NCBI RefSeq assembly: GCF_017811815.1
Contig: NZ_JADKZI010000003.1
Span: 467,549 to 531,548 of the forward strand
Direction: 5' to 3'
From: Flavonifractor sp. AGMB03687
GTDB taxonomy: Bacteria; Bacillota; Clostridia; Oscillospirales; Oscillospiraceae
DNA: 64,000 bases
A program made the position numbers and the translations under genes. The notes beneath the pieces were generated by a model. The model saw only the letters and a list, made by a program, of their open reading frames with translations. It was not told the DNA's origin and ran no database searches. Below, one piece after another: positions 38,647-46,983 of the stretch. Every line of letters begins with the position of its first letter. The first letter of the stretch is position 1.

Positions 38647-40641
38647 TTATTCGTCTTCAAGGTATTGGTCAATAGCCTGGAGGAGCATCTTGGTGACCTC
38701 ATCCACGGTCTTGCCGGGCACCTGAGCGCCGGCTGTGGCGGCGTTGCCGCCGCCGCCCAGCTTCTCCAGCACCACCTGCACGTTCACGTCTCCCATGCTG
38801 CGGGCGGACAGGATGACCCGTCCCTCCTGGTCGGGGAAGAGCACGAAGGAGGTGTCGATGCCCGAGATGTTCAGCAGCTCATCGGCGGCCTGGGCGGCGG
38901 TGATACGGCCCACGGTGTGGTCCACCCGGGCCACGGCGATGCCATCCTTGTACATCCGTGCGGTCTGGATGATATCGTACCGGGCGATGGTGCCCTCCAG
39001 GTCGTTCTGGAACAGCTTCTTCACGTCGCCGGTGTCGGCGCCGGAGCGGCGCAGGAAGGCGGCCGCCTCAAAGGTGCGGCTGCCGGTGCGCATGGTAAAC
39101 TGCTTGGTGTCCAGGGTGATGCCCGCCAGCAGGGCCTCCGCCTCGATCTTCAGCAGGTCGGCGGGCTCCAGCAGATACTGGGACAACTCGGTGACCAGCT
39201 CACTGGCGGAGGAAGCGTAGGGCTCGTGGAAATTGAGGGCCGCGTCGGCAATATAGGAGGAGGCCCGGCGGTGGTGGTCAATGACCGCCACCTTGTGGAC
39301 GGCCTCCAGCAGATCCTGGCTCACCACCTGCTCCGGGCGGTTGGTGTCCACCACCACCAGCAGGCAGTTGGAGTCAGCCAGCAGAATGGCGTCCTGAGGA
39401 GAGAGGAACACGTCCTTGTACTCGGGCAGGGCGGACAGCCGGTCGCTCATCTCGCTGGCCGGGTTGACACCCGGCTCCCGCACGATGTGGACAGGGGTGC
39501 CCTTCTTCCGGGCCATGGCGCACACGCCGGCGGCAGCGCCGATGCAGTCCAGGTCGGGGTACTTGTGGCCCATGACGAACACGGTGGAGGCGTCGGCCAT
39601 CAGCTCGCCCAGGGCGTTGGCCATGACCCGGCTCTTCACCTTGGTGCGCTTCTCCAGCTCCTTGGTGCGGCCGCCGAAGAACTCGAAGTTGAACTTGTTC
39701 TTCACCACCACCTGGTCGCCGCCCCGGCTCAGGGCCATCTCCACCGACAGGGCGGCGTACTGGAACAGGTCGCCGAAGGTGTCCCCGTCCTTGCCGATGC
39801 CGATGGACAGGGTGGCCTGGATGCCCGAGGGGCTGGTCACCTGCCGGACGGTGTCCAGGATGGAGAACTTGCCCTCCTGGAACTGGGCCAGATAGCGCTC
39901 CTCAAAGAGGAACAGGTAGCGGTCCCGCTCGTACCGGCAGAACACGCCCTGAGCGGGGGCCACCCACTGAGCAAGCCGGTCATCGATCTCGCTGCGCATG
40001 GCCGACTTGGCATTGTCGGTAGCGCCCTTCATCAGCTCCTCGTAGTTGTCCACCGTCAGGATAGCCACCACGGGGCGGGTGGCGTAAAACTCATCCCGCA
40101 CCTGGGCAAAGTCGGTGACGTCCACCCAGTAGGTGGTGGCCAGGTAGCCGCGAGCGCCCTGCTCCTCGGTGCGGACCAGGTGGCCGTACACCAGGAAGCG
40201 CCGCTCCCCGATGCGCACCTCGGTGTGGCACTCGGTCTTACCCTCCATGAGCCAGCGGGAGGAGAAGTCGGGCACCGCCGCGGTGATTTTGGTGTCGAAG
40301 AGGTGCTCCCGCTCCCCGGTGATCTGGAGGAAGCGGTCGTTGGACCAAATGACCTCGTCATTTTCCGGCCGGAAGATGACCATGGGCAGCGGGGCGTTCA
40401 CCATGGTGTCCTTGGTGGCCGAGTCCATGTTGCAGGTCACATTCTCAATGTACTTGAGGATCTCCTTCTGCCGCAGGGCGTTGCTGCGGCGGAAGTAAAG
40501 ATACAGGATCACCACCACCGCCAGCTCCGCCGCCGCCGCGGGCACGGAGAAAAGGGCGGTCACCGCGGCAAATACGATCAGGCACAGAAAGTACAGCCGC
40601 AGACTGGGTTCCACCAGGTGGGATAATTTGTTCTTCCGCAT
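38647..40641 (-). CDS. gdpP: Cyclic-di-AMP phosphodiesterase, DHH family
   Basis: At 664 residues it shows the GdpP plan: two N-terminal membrane helices (about 12-50), a PAS-like domain (about 75-165, PLPMVIFRPENDEVIWSNDR), a degenerate GGDEF domain (about 165-300) and DHH/DHHA1 phosphoesterase domains (VFVMGHKYPDLDCIGAAAG; VVDTNRPEQV; VIDHHRR; GGGGNAATAGAQ). It degrades c-di-AMP and so affects osmolyte and cell-wall homeostasis. The start at 40641 has GGGAGG 7 bases upstream; an earlier in-frame codon at 40803 lies before the promoter. First gene of the gdpP-rplI-dnaB-tilS-hpt-ftsH operon. Confidence 0.95.
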   Translation of the reverse strand: MRKNKLSHLVEPSLRLYFLCLIVFAAVTALFSVPAAAAELAVVVILYLYFRRSNALRQKEILKYIENVTCNMDSATKDTMVNAPLPMVIFRPENDEVIWSNDRFLQITGEREHLFDTKITAAVPDFSSRWLMEGKTECHTEVRIGERRFLVYGHLVRTEEQGARGYLATTYWVDVTDFAQVRDEFYATRPVVAILTVDNYEELMKGATDNAKSAMRSEIDDRLAQWVAPAQGVFCRYERDRYLFLFEERYLAQFQEGKFSILDTVRQVTSPSGIQATLSIGIGKDGDTFGDLFQYAALSVEMALSRGGDQVVVKNKFNFEFFGGRTKELEKRTKVKSRVMANALGELMADASTVFVMGHKYPDLDCIGAAAGVCAMARKKGTPVHIVREPGVNPASEMSDRLSALPEYKDVFLSPQDAILLADSNCLLVVVDTNRPEQVVSQDLLEAVHKVAVIDHHRRASSYIADAALNFHEPYASSASELVTELSQYLLEPADLLKIEAEALLAGITLDTKQFTMRTGSRTFEAAAFLRRSGADTGDVKKLFQNDLEGTIARYDIIQTARMYKDGIAVARVDHTVGRITAAQAADELLNISGIDTSFVLFPDQEGRVILSARSMGDVNVQVVLEKLGGGGNAATAGAQVPGKTVDEVTKMLLQAIDQYLEDE

Positions 40642-40681
40642 AGGGACCTCCCAAACGCGATCAATTACAAGATGACATGTT

Positions 40682-40710
40682 ATTATATCAAAGGAAATCG
40701 CTAAAAACAA
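40682..40710 (-). promoter_or_regulatory. Promoter of the gdpP operon
   Basis: On the minus strand TTGTTT (40710-40705), 17 bases, TATAAT (40687-40682). Confidence 0.7.
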
Positions 40711-40716
40711 GTACGC

Positions 40717-40745
40717 TTGTCCCTCTTCTTCCCCTGTGATACAAT
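40717..40745 (+). promoter_or_regulatory. Promoter of the branched-chain aminotransferase gene
   Basis: TTGTCC (40717-40722), 17 bases, TACAAT (40740-40745). The 125-base leader includes TACCGGTCGGTA, but no T-box sequence was found. Confidence 0.65.
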
Positions 40746-40874
40746 AAGAACGGCGGGGACAGGCCGCTATACCGGTCGGTATCTTTTTCCGGCATTGTAT
40801 CACGGTTTACATTCTTTTGCCCTTCACCCTGCCATACTGAAAGCAAGCAATGAAACTGCAAGGAGGCCATCCTG

Positions 40875-41939
40875 ATGAAGGAATATCCCGTTCAGCGTGC
40901 ATCGGTCCTCAAGCCCAAGCCCGACCCCTCCACGCTGGTGTTCGGCAGAACCTTTACCGACCACATGTTTTTGATGGACTACACCCACGGCCAGGGCTGG
41001 CACGACGGGCGCATCGTTCCCTACGGCCCCATCGCTCTGGACCCCTCCGCCATGGTATTCCACTACGCCCAGGAGGTCTTTGAAGGCCTGAAGGCCTACC
41101 GCTCCCCCGACGGCTCCGTCCAGCTCTTCCGTCCCACCGAGAACATCAAGCGCATCAACTCCTCCTGTGAGCGTATGTGCATCCCGCCCCTGGACGAGGA
41201 GGACGCCCTGGCCGCCATTGAGCAGCTGGTGCGCCTGGAGGCCGACTGGGTCCCCGATCAGCCGGGCACCTCTCTGTATATCCGTCCCTTTATCATCGCC
41301 ACCACCCCCACTCTGGGCGTCCATGCCGCCCACAACTATATCTTCTGCATCATCACCTGCCCCGTGGGCGCCTACTACGCCGAGGGCATCAACCCCGTGA
41401 AGATCTACGTGGAGAGCGAGGACGTCCGCGCCGTCAAGGGCGGCACCGGCTACACCAAGTGCGGCGGCAACTACGCCGCCTCCATCCGGGCCGGTGAGCG
41501 GGCCGAGCAGAACGGCTACGCCCAGGTGCTGTGGCTGGACGGCGTCCACCGCAAGTACATCGAAGAAGTGGGCTCCATGAACGTCATGTTCCAGATCGGC
41601 GACACGGTGGTCACCCCCAAGCTCACCGGTTCCGTCCTCCCCGGCATCACCCGCAAGTCCTGCATCGAACTGATGAAGGACTGGGGCCTGAAGGTGGAGG
41701 AGCGTCTCATCACCGCCGAGGAGCTCTTCGAGGCCGGCGCCAACGGCACCCTGAAGGAAGCCTGGGGCACCGGCACCGCCGCTGTGGTCTCCCCCATCGG
41801 TGAGATGGGCTGGGAGGACAAGCACGTGGTGGTCAACGGGGGCAAGATCGGCCCTCTGGCCCAGAAGCTGTACGATACTCTCACCGGCATCCAGTGGGGC
41901 ACCAAACCCGATCCCCACGGCTGGGTCGTCAAACTGTAA
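40875..41939 (+). CDS. ilvE: Branched-chain amino acid aminotransferase
   Basis: The 354-residue fold-type IV PLP enzyme interconverts leucine, isoleucine and valine with their 2-oxo acids. The length and segments (HYAQEVFEGLKAYRSPDGSV, SLYIRPFIIAT, KGGTGYTKCGGNYAAS with the PLP lysine region, EEVGSMNVMF, GTGTAAVVSPIG) are those of the longer BCAT type (BCAT_beta family). Start is ATG behind AAGGAGG. It is monocistronic, with a terminator at 41965-42000. Confidence 0.95.
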   Translation: MKEYPVQRASVLKPKPDPSTLVFGRTFTDHMFLMDYTHGQGWHDGRIVPYGPIALDPSAMVFHYAQEVFEGLKAYRSPDGSVQLFRPTENIKRINSSCERMCIPPLDEEDALAAIEQLVRLEADWVPDQPGTSLYIRPFIIATTPTLGVHAAHNYIFCIITCPVGAYYAEGINPVKIYVESEDVRAVKGGTGYTKCGGNYAASIRAGERAEQNGYAQVLWLDGVHRKYIEEVGSMNVMFQIGDTVVTPKLTGSVLPGITRKSCIELMKDWGLKVEERLITAEELFEAGANGTLKEAWGTGTAAVVSPIGEMGWEDKHVVVNGGKIGPLAQKLYDTLTGIQWGTKPDPHGWVVKL

Positions 41940-41964
41940 CCTTCCCATTTCCTATACCTTCCCA

Positions 41965-42000
41965 GACGAAAGGCGGGGCCATCTGGCCCCGCCCTTCGTC
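41965..42000 (+). terminator. Terminator of ilvE
   Basis: Sixteen-base arms GACGAAAGGCGGGGCC / GGCCCCGCCCTTCGTC with one mismatch, four-base loop, then GTTTTCTT. Confidence 0.82.
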
Positions 42001-42070
42001 GTTTTCTTGGGATATTGTGACGTTTCCCTGTAGATTTATTTAGCTTTCTTCCCCCAAAACCGCCGCCATG

Positions 42071-42120
42071 CTACAATCACCTCCACGGCTCCAGCCCCAA
42101 AGGGGCTGGCCCATTTTTTG
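42071..42120 (+). promoter_or_regulatory. Extended -10 promoter and terminator-like hairpin before the lipoprotein gene
   Basis: TGCTACAAT (-10 at 42071-42076) is followed by the hairpin CCAGCCCC-AAA-GGGGCTGG (42091-42109) and CCCATTTTTT, upstream of the ribosome site. This would allow premature termination in the leader. Confidence 0.5.
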
Positions 42121-42137
42121 AAACGAGGTGTTTTGTC

Positions 42138-43151
42138 ATGCATCGACGCAAAACCGCGCCCCTGCTGTTTCTGGCGCTTCTGCTGACCCTGTCGGCCTGC
42201 GGCCGCCCCACAGCCTCCTTCCTGACCGGAGGGGTGGACGTCCAGGCCGAAGCCGCCCGTCTGGCCAACGCCCAGCTGGGCCAGCTGGCAGACCGGCTCA
42301 CCACGGAGGAGCGGGGCCGGGTCCTGTTCCTGCTGGAGCAGCTGGTCCCCCTGCGGCAGGCCCGGGAGCAGGCAAACCGCTGGGAGCTGTCTCCCCAGGA
42401 GGAGGACCTGGTGGCCCAGCTCAACCAGCTCTATCAGGACCTAACTCAGCGCTACCTGGAGGAGCCCCTGGAACCGGTGGAGGAAGAGGAAGCACCCCCG
42501 CTGGCTCAGTATGAGATCGGGGCGGACGGCACCCTTATCCCCGACAAGTCGGACAAGGCGGAGTACCGGGACCTGTGGGACAAGGTCAACGCCCTGCTGC
42601 CTGAGGGGAGCCTGAAGCCCTTCACCCGCTTCACCATCTTCACCGACGGGGAAGCCAACATCCTGGCCTACGTGGTACCGGTGGACGACAACGGCACCCA
42701 GTGGGAACTGGCGGTGGACCCGGAGGACGCCGGCGACCCGGTGGAATTCACCGAGACGGTATACCACGAGTACGCCCACTACCTCACCCTCAACGACCAC
42801 CAGGCCACCTACGGGGGTCCCAAGCGCTACGACTGCTATGGGGAGAACGATATGACCAGCAACCCGGACTCCTACCTCAATGCCTTCTATCAGCGCTTCT
42901 GGAAGGACTACCTGGACGACCGGCTGGCCGACCCGGAGAGCGATAACTTCTACCTGCGGCATGAGCAGGACTTCATCACCGGCTACGCCGCCACCAGCCC
43001 CGCCGAGGACATCGCCGAGAGCTTTTCCTACTTCGTGCTCTACGACAAGCCCGCGGGCACGGCAGTGTGGGAGCAGAAGCAAAGCTTCTTCTACGACTAC
43101 CCCGAGCTGGTAGCCTTCCGGGATCAGGCCCGAGCCAGACTGGGGCTGTGA
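42138..43151 (+). CDS. Lipoprotein with a gluzincin-type zinc protease motif
   Basis: The 337-residue product has a lipoprotein signal (LLLTLSAC, lipidated C21), a helical, acidic region (about 30-125) and a C-terminal domain with HEYAH (210-214) and, about 80 residues later, EDIAESF with Glu294, a plausible third zinc ligand. The fold is therefore probably a zincin peptidase anchored outside the membrane. I do not recognise a named family. GAGGTG lies 8 bases before the ATG. It is transcribed alone and is convergent with the pseudouridine synthase gene four bases away. A role in surface protein or peptide turnover is a guess from localisation. Confidence 0.8.
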   Translation: MHRRKTAPLLFLALLLTLSACGRPTASFLTGGVDVQAEAARLANAQLGQLADRLTTEERGRVLFLLEQLVPLRQAREQANRWELSPQEEDLVAQLNQLYQDLTQRYLEEPLEPVEEEEAPPLAQYEIGADGTLIPDKSDKAEYRDLWDKVNALLPEGSLKPFTRFTIFTDGEANILAYVVPVDDNGTQWELAVDPEDAGDPVEFTETVYHEYAHYLTLNDHQATYGGPKRYDCYGENDMTSNPDSYLNAFYQRFWKDYLDDRLADPESDNFYLRHEQDFITGYAATSPAEDIAESFSYFVLYDKPAGTAVWEQKQSFFYDYPELVAFRDQARARLGL

Positions 43152-43154
43152 GCC

Positions 43155-44012
43155 TTACCGGGTGAGCCGCCGGAAGCCTTCGGGGGCCTCCGCCCGGAAG
43201 ATGCGCTCCTCCCCGCTGAAGGGATCGGTGAGCACCAGCTCATGTGCGTGGAGACACAGCCGGCCCAGGGGGTCGGTGACCGCGCCATAGTCCCGGTCTC
43301 CGGCCACGGGACAGCCCAGCTCGCTGAGGTGGGCGCGGATCTGATTTTTGCGGCCGGTATCCAAATCGACCTCCAAAAGTGCATATTTCTTTCCGCGGCT
43401 CAGGGTGGTATAATGAGTCACCGCTTCCTTGCCGCCGGAGCGCACCGAGTACACCTTGTGGGCGGCGTTCTCCCGCAGTAGGGTGCGGATGGTGTCGGAA
43501 TCCTTGGGGGGCGCTCCCTCCACCACTGCCAGATAACCCCGGCGGCCCACCAGCTGGTCCCAGTTGTCCTGGAAGGCCCGCTTGGTCTCCTCGTCCTTGG
43601 CGAAGAGGAGCACGCCGGAGGTGTCCCGGTCCAGCCGGTGGACGATGAACACCCGGCGGCGGGGATCGGCCCGGCGGACATAGTCGGTGGCCAGGCGGTA
43701 GGCGGTGCGGTGCTTCTCCTTGTCGCTGGCCATGCTCAGCAGCCCGGCGGGCTTTTCGATGACCAGGATCCGCCCGTCCTCATAGAGGATACGGAAGGGG
43801 GCCTTCCGGTCCCCCGCTCCCTGGGGGAGGACGGTGACGGTCTGCCCCGGCGTCAGGGGATGGTCATGGCGGGTGATGGTCTTGCCGTCCACCTGGACCT
43901 GTCCCCGGGTAAGCAGGGATTTCACCTGGTTGCGGCTCTTACCCGCCACATGGGCCAGAAGGAAGGGCAGCAGAGTGTCCTGCTCCTCGATCAAATAGCG
44001 CTTTTCTTGCAT
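43155..44012 (-). CDS. RluA-family pseudouridine synthase
   Basis: The 285-residue enzyme has an S4-like RNA-binding region (about 1-62: LLAHVAGKSRNQVKSLLTRG) and the RluA catalytic domain with HRLDRDTSG, catalytic Asp128. It isomerises uridine in rRNA or tRNA; the exact site cannot be read from sequence. It has AGGATGTG before the ATG and overlaps nothing. Only 32 bases separate its start from the divergent nitroreductase gene, so each promoter must extend into the other gene. Confidence 0.93.
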   Translation of the reverse strand: MQEKRYLIEEQDTLLPFLLAHVAGKSRNQVKSLLTRGQVQVDGKTITRHDHPLTPGQTVTVLPQGAGDRKAPFRILYEDGRILVIEKPAGLLSMASDKEKHRTAYRLATDYVRRADPRRRVFIVHRLDRDTSGVLLFAKDEETKRAFQDNWDQLVGRRGYLAVVEGAPPKDSDTIRTLLRENAAHKVYSVRSGGKEAVTHYTTLSRGKKYALLEVDLDTGRKNQIRAHLSELGCPVAGDRDYGAVTDPLGRLCLHAHELVLTDPFSGEERIFRAEAPEGFRRLTR

Positions 44013-44044
44013 AGTTTCACATCCTGTCAGGAGGTTTTTTGGTT

Positions 44045-44773
44045 ATGAACGACGTGCTCCACCAGCTCCACGACCGCAAATCGGTGCGTGCCTATCTGGA
44101 GAAGCCCATTGCCCAGGAGGACAAGCGGGCCATTCTGGAGGCGGCCTGCGCTGCTCCCACGGCGGGCAATCAGCAGCTCTATACCATTCTGGATATCACC
44201 GACCAGCAGCTGAAAAACACGCTGGCCGACACCTGCGACCATCAGCCCTTCATCGCCCAGGCCCCCCTGGTGCTCATCTTCTGCGCCGACTGCCAGAAGT
44301 GGTACGACGCCTTTGCCGCCGGGGGCTGCAATCCCCGGAAGCCAGGGGTGGGCGACCTGCTGCTGGCCTGCTCCGACGCCAACATCGCCGCCCAGAATGC
44401 GGTGACCGCCGCCTGGAGTCTGGGCATCGGCTCCTGCTACATCGGGGACATCCTGGAGCAGTGCGAGACCCACCGGAAGCTGCTGGGCCTGCCGGAATAT
44501 GTGGTGCCTGCCGCCATGGTGGTGTTCGGCTACCCCACCGCCCAGCAGCAGGCCCGGGAAAAGCCCCGCCGCCGTGCCCTGCCCCACATCGTCCACCAGA
44601 ACGGCTACCGCCGGATGGACGCCCGGGAGCTGGAGCTGATGCTCTCCGACAACGCGGGACAGCGGCCCTACGCCGACTGGCTGCAGGCCTTCTGCGACCG
44701 GAAGTACAACTCCGACTTCTCCCGGGAGATGAGCCGGTCGGCGGCGGAGTATCTGAAGGCGTTTCAGGACTGA
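44045..44773 (+). CDS. Nitroreductase-family FMN oxidoreductase
   Basis: The 242-residue protein has the nitroreductase opening LHDRKSVRAYLEKPIAQEDK, the AACAAPTAGNQQLYTILDI flavin segment and TAAWSLGIGSCYIGDILE. It is longer than minimal family members because of a C-terminal helical extension (about 195-242). It likely uses NAD(P)H to reduce quinone-like, nitro or other electron-poor substrates. I chose the ATG at 44045, ten bases after AGGAGG, over a TTG six bases earlier. Confidence 0.9.
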   Translation: MNDVLHQLHDRKSVRAYLEKPIAQEDKRAILEAACAAPTAGNQQLYTILDITDQQLKNTLADTCDHQPFIAQAPLVLIFCADCQKWYDAFAAGGCNPRKPGVGDLLLACSDANIAAQNAVTAAWSLGIGSCYIGDILEQCETHRKLLGLPEYVVPAAMVVFGYPTAQQQAREKPRRRALPHIVHQNGYRRMDARELELMLSDNAGQRPYADWLQAFCDRKYNSDFSREMSRSAAEYLKAFQD

Positions 44774-44807
44774 GCTGTTGATAGGAGTATACCGTTATCC
44801 CATACAA

Positions 44808-44845
44808 AAAACAAGCTGTGCCGCTTTTGCGGCACAGCTTGTTTT
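44808..44845. terminator. Bidirectional terminator
   Basis: Perfect 17-base arms AAAACAAGCTGTGCCGC / GCGGCACAGCTTGTTTT with a TTTT loop, between the convergent nitroreductase and CsoR genes. Confidence 0.9.
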
Positions 44846-45119
44846 AGCTCATACGGGAAAAATGTTCAATGGCCTTGGCAAACTCGGCGATGGTGCGGTC
44901 GGCGTCTCCGTGCTCGATGCCGTCCCGGACGCAGTGGTTGAGGTGCCCCTCCAGCACCACCTGCCCCACCTTGTGCAGGGCGCTCTTGGCGGCGTTGATC
45001 TGCATCAGCATCTCCTCGCAGGGAATGTCCTCGTCCACCATCCGGTCGATGGCGTTGAGCTGGCCAATGATCTTTTTCAGTCTGCGGTGCAGATTGTCGG
45101 CGTCCATACACTGTCTCAT
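44844..45119 (-). CDS. CsoR-type metal-sensing repressor (DUF156)
   Basis: The 91-residue all-helical protein has the CsoR/RcnR family body (NLHRRLKKIIGQLNAIDRMV, INAAKSALHKVGQVVLEGHL). The metal-site residues C34, H59 and C63 have the exact C-x24-H-x3-C spacing of copper-sensing CsoR, so Cu(I) is the best guess; persulfide or formaldehyde sensors share part of this pattern. It usually represses a copper ATPase or chaperone gene; none is adjacent, so its targets must be elsewhere. The ATG follows GGGGGAGCG. Confidence 0.9.
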   Translation of the reverse strand: MRQCMDADNLHRRLKKIIGQLNAIDRMVDEDIPCEEMLMQINAAKSALHKVGQVVLEGHLNHCVRDGIEHGDADRTIAEFAKAIEHFSRMS

Positions 45120-45141
45120 GGGCGCTCCCCCTTTCTATCAC

Positions 45142-45177
45142 AAAAAGGGCTGCTGTCTCAGGCAGCAGCCCTTTTTT
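45142..45177. terminator. Bidirectional terminator
   Basis: Fourteen-base arms AAAAAGGGCTGCTG / CAGCAGCCCTTTTT with a seven-base loop, between the zinc-ribbon gene and csoR (both minus strand). CsoR probably has its own promoter downstream of it. Confidence 0.85.
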
Positions 45178-45186
45178 GCCCAGCGT

Positions 45187-45582
45187 TCAGCTGCGCTCCT
45201 CAAAACTGGCGCCGCAGTTGCGGCAGTTGACGGTAATCTTTCCCTTGCCCCGGGGCACCCGCAGGTATTGTCCGCAGTTGGGGCACTTGAAATAGCGGTG
45301 CTCCTTGTCCCGGAGAACGGCGCGCCGCATCTTGACCCACCGGATCACCGGCCCCACCAGGGCCAGGAAGCGGGCGTTTTCCGCCCGGCGGCGGTCGATG
45401 CGGCGGGAGAAGATGCGGAACAGGTCCCAGACCAGAACCACCAGGGCAACCCAGGTGATCCACGCCATATGGGGCAGCCCCGACACCAGAATCAGCACCA
45501 CATACAGGAAAAGCAGGAAAAAGGAGAGATGATCGCTGCCATACCGTCCATACATCAGTTTTCTGAAGAAATTCATGAGCAT
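45187..45582 (-). CDS. Membrane protein with C-terminal zinc ribbon
   Basis: The 131-residue protein has two membrane helices (about 19-36 and 41-57), a basic cytoplasmic stretch (FSRRIDRRRAENARFLALVG) and a C-terminal zinc ribbon with CPNCGQYL and CRNCGASF (two CxxC pairs). I do not recognise a characterised family; similar small proteins are common in clostridia. AAGGAG lies 14 bases before the first of two possible ATGs (45582, 45576). A minus-strand promoter TTGACG-17-TATCAT (45663-45635) and an inverted repeat GATACA-N7-TGTATC (45615-45633) precede it. Confidence 0.75.
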   Translation of the reverse strand: MLMNFFRKLMYGRYGSDHLSFFLLFLYVVLILVSGLPHMAWITWVALVVLVWDLFRIFSRRIDRRRAENARFLALVGPVIRWVKMRRAVLRDKEHRYFKCPNCGQYLRVPRGKGKITVNCRNCGASFEERS

Positions 45583-45715
45583 GAAATACGGTCGTCTCCT
45601 TCAAGGTAAAATAGGATACACTTTTGATGTATCTATGATAGCGCTTGCGGCTTTTTTCGTCAAGAACGCAACCGTAAACATTTCATGAACGATGGAATGG
45701 CAGCCATTGTCCCCC

Positions 45716-45744
45716 TTGCGGTTCCGGCCGAAAAACGGTATACT
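45716..45744 (+). promoter_or_regulatory. Promoter of the dCMP deaminase gene
   Basis: TTGCGG (45716-45721), 17 bases, TATACT (45739-45744). Confidence 0.6.
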
Positions 45745-45784
45745 GGCGGTATGAATTTTCACCCAGGTGAGAGGAGGCGTGCCC

Positions 45785-46264
45785 ATGGGCCGCATCGACA
45801 AGGAAAATTACTATCTGGATATCGCCCAGACGGTGGCCGAGCGGGCCACCTGCCTGCGCCGCTGCTACGGCGCCATTCTGGTCAAAAGCGACGAGATCAT
45901 CGCCACCGGCTACAACGGCGCCCCCCGGGGCCGCAGAAACTGCGTGGATCTGAACTACTGCACCCGGGAGGCCCTCAACATCCCCTCCGGTCAGCGGTAT
46001 GAGCTGTGCCGCTCGGTCCACGCCGAGGCCAACGCCATCATCTCCGCCGCCCGCAGCGAGACCATCGGCGCTACCCTGTACATGGCCTGCGTGGACCCCG
46101 CCACCGGGGAACTCATCGCCGGCTCCACCTCCTGCTCCATGTGCCGGCGGCTTATCATCAACGCCGGTATCCAGCGGGTGGTCATCCGCAACACCAAGAC
46201 CGACTACTCCGTGGTCCACGTGGAGGACTGGATCCGGGAGGATGACTCCCTTCCCCAGACTTGA
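45785..46264 (+). CDS. Deoxycytidylate deaminase (ComEB-like)
   Basis: The 159-residue zinc enzyme shows the deaminase motif HAEANAI with catalytic Glu and CSMCRRLIINAGI as Cys ligands. It also has the second Cys/His site region typical of dCMP deaminases (RRNCVDLNYCTREAL). It converts dCMP to dUMP for thymidylate synthesis. The start at 45785 has GAGGAGG seven bases upstream. It forms a functional pair with dut (59.8 kb), the other dUMP source. Confidence 0.9.
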   Translation: MGRIDKENYYLDIAQTVAERATCLRRCYGAILVKSDEIIATGYNGAPRGRRNCVDLNYCTREALNIPSGQRYELCRSVHAEANAIISAARSETIGATLYMACVDPATGELIAGSTSCSMCRRLIINAGIQRVVIRNTKTDYSVVHVEDWIREDDSLPQT

Positions 46265-46275
46265 ATTTTTTCATC

Positions 46276-46308
46276 AAAAAGGGACAGCCTTTAGGGCTGT
46301 CCCTTTTT
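46276..46308. terminator. Bidirectional terminator
   Basis: Arms AAAAAGGGACAGCC / GGCTGTCCCTTTTT between the convergent dCMP deaminase and trmO genes. Confidence 0.88.
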
Positions 46309-46983
46309 CGGTTCCACAGACCTCACATACAGCGTCTCCCCGTCCACCGAGAAGCCCACCTCGCAGCCGCCGAAGGCCATGCCGTACACCCGCTCCGGAT
46401 CATGCTGGTAGGAGGGCCGGGGGTCCCGGGAGAGCACCCCGATCAGGGCCTCCCGCTTGTCCTCGGGCACCTGGGCCAGCAGCTCCGGTGGGAATTCCAC
46501 CTCCAGCGCCTTGCCCCCCACGTTGCCGGTAAAGCCCCCTAAAGCCTCCGGGTGGGCATCAGCGTAGGGCAGGTAGGGCTTGATGTCCAGGATGGGGGTA
46601 CCGTCCATCAGGTCGGCCCCCGACACCACCAGCACAGTACCCAGCTTGGGGTCCTTCTCAATGGCCTCCAGGCGTACGCAGGACAGGCCAATGGCGTTGG
46701 GCCGGAAGGGGGAGCGGGTGGCAAACACCCCCATGCGGGTGTTGCCCCCCAGCCGGGGAGGGCGCACCGTGGGGGACCATTTGTCCCGCACCGCCTCGGA
46801 AAACTGCCAGATGAGCCAGATGTGGGAGAACTCCTCCAGCCCCCGCAGGGCATCGGGATTGCGGTACTCGGGCTCAAAGACGATGGTGGCCTTTAACTCC
46901 TCCACCAGCCCGCTCTGCCGGGGGATGCCGAACTTGGTGGGAAAGTCGCTGCGGATGCGGGCGATGATGTGCATGGGGATCAT
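46291..46983 (-). CDS. trmO: tRNA (N6-threonylcarbamoyladenosine-37-N6) methyltransferase
   Basis: The 230-residue TsaA/YaeB-family protein has FGIPRQSGLVEELKATIVFE, the FSHIWLIWQF strand, GVFATRSPFRPNAIGLS and DGTPILDIKPYLPYAD, all diagnostic of TrmO. It methylates t6A37 in tRNA(Thr) using SAM. The stop of the upstream GTPase-nuclease gene overlaps its ATG (ATGA), so the two are translationally coupled. This links a tRNA-modifying enzyme to a ribosome-acting factor. Confidence 0.92.
   Translation of the reverse strand: MIPMHIIARIRSDFPTKFGIPRQSGLVEELKATIVFEPEYRNPDALRGLEEFSHIWLIWQFSEAVRDKWSPTVRPPRLGGNTRMGVFATRSPFRPNAIGLSCVRLEAIEKDPKLGTVLVVSGADLMDGTPILDIKPYLPYADAHPEALGGFTGNVGGKALEVEFPPELLAQVPEDKREALIGVLSRDPRPSYQHDPERVYGMAFGGCEVGFSVDGETLYVRSVEPKKGQP

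Noticed and set aside
40746-40874. T-box or CodY-type control element before the branched-chain aminotransferase gene
   Set aside because: The leader is short and has no T-box sequence (TGGNACCGCG) or CodY-like box; only a small TACCG/CGGTA hairpin is seen.
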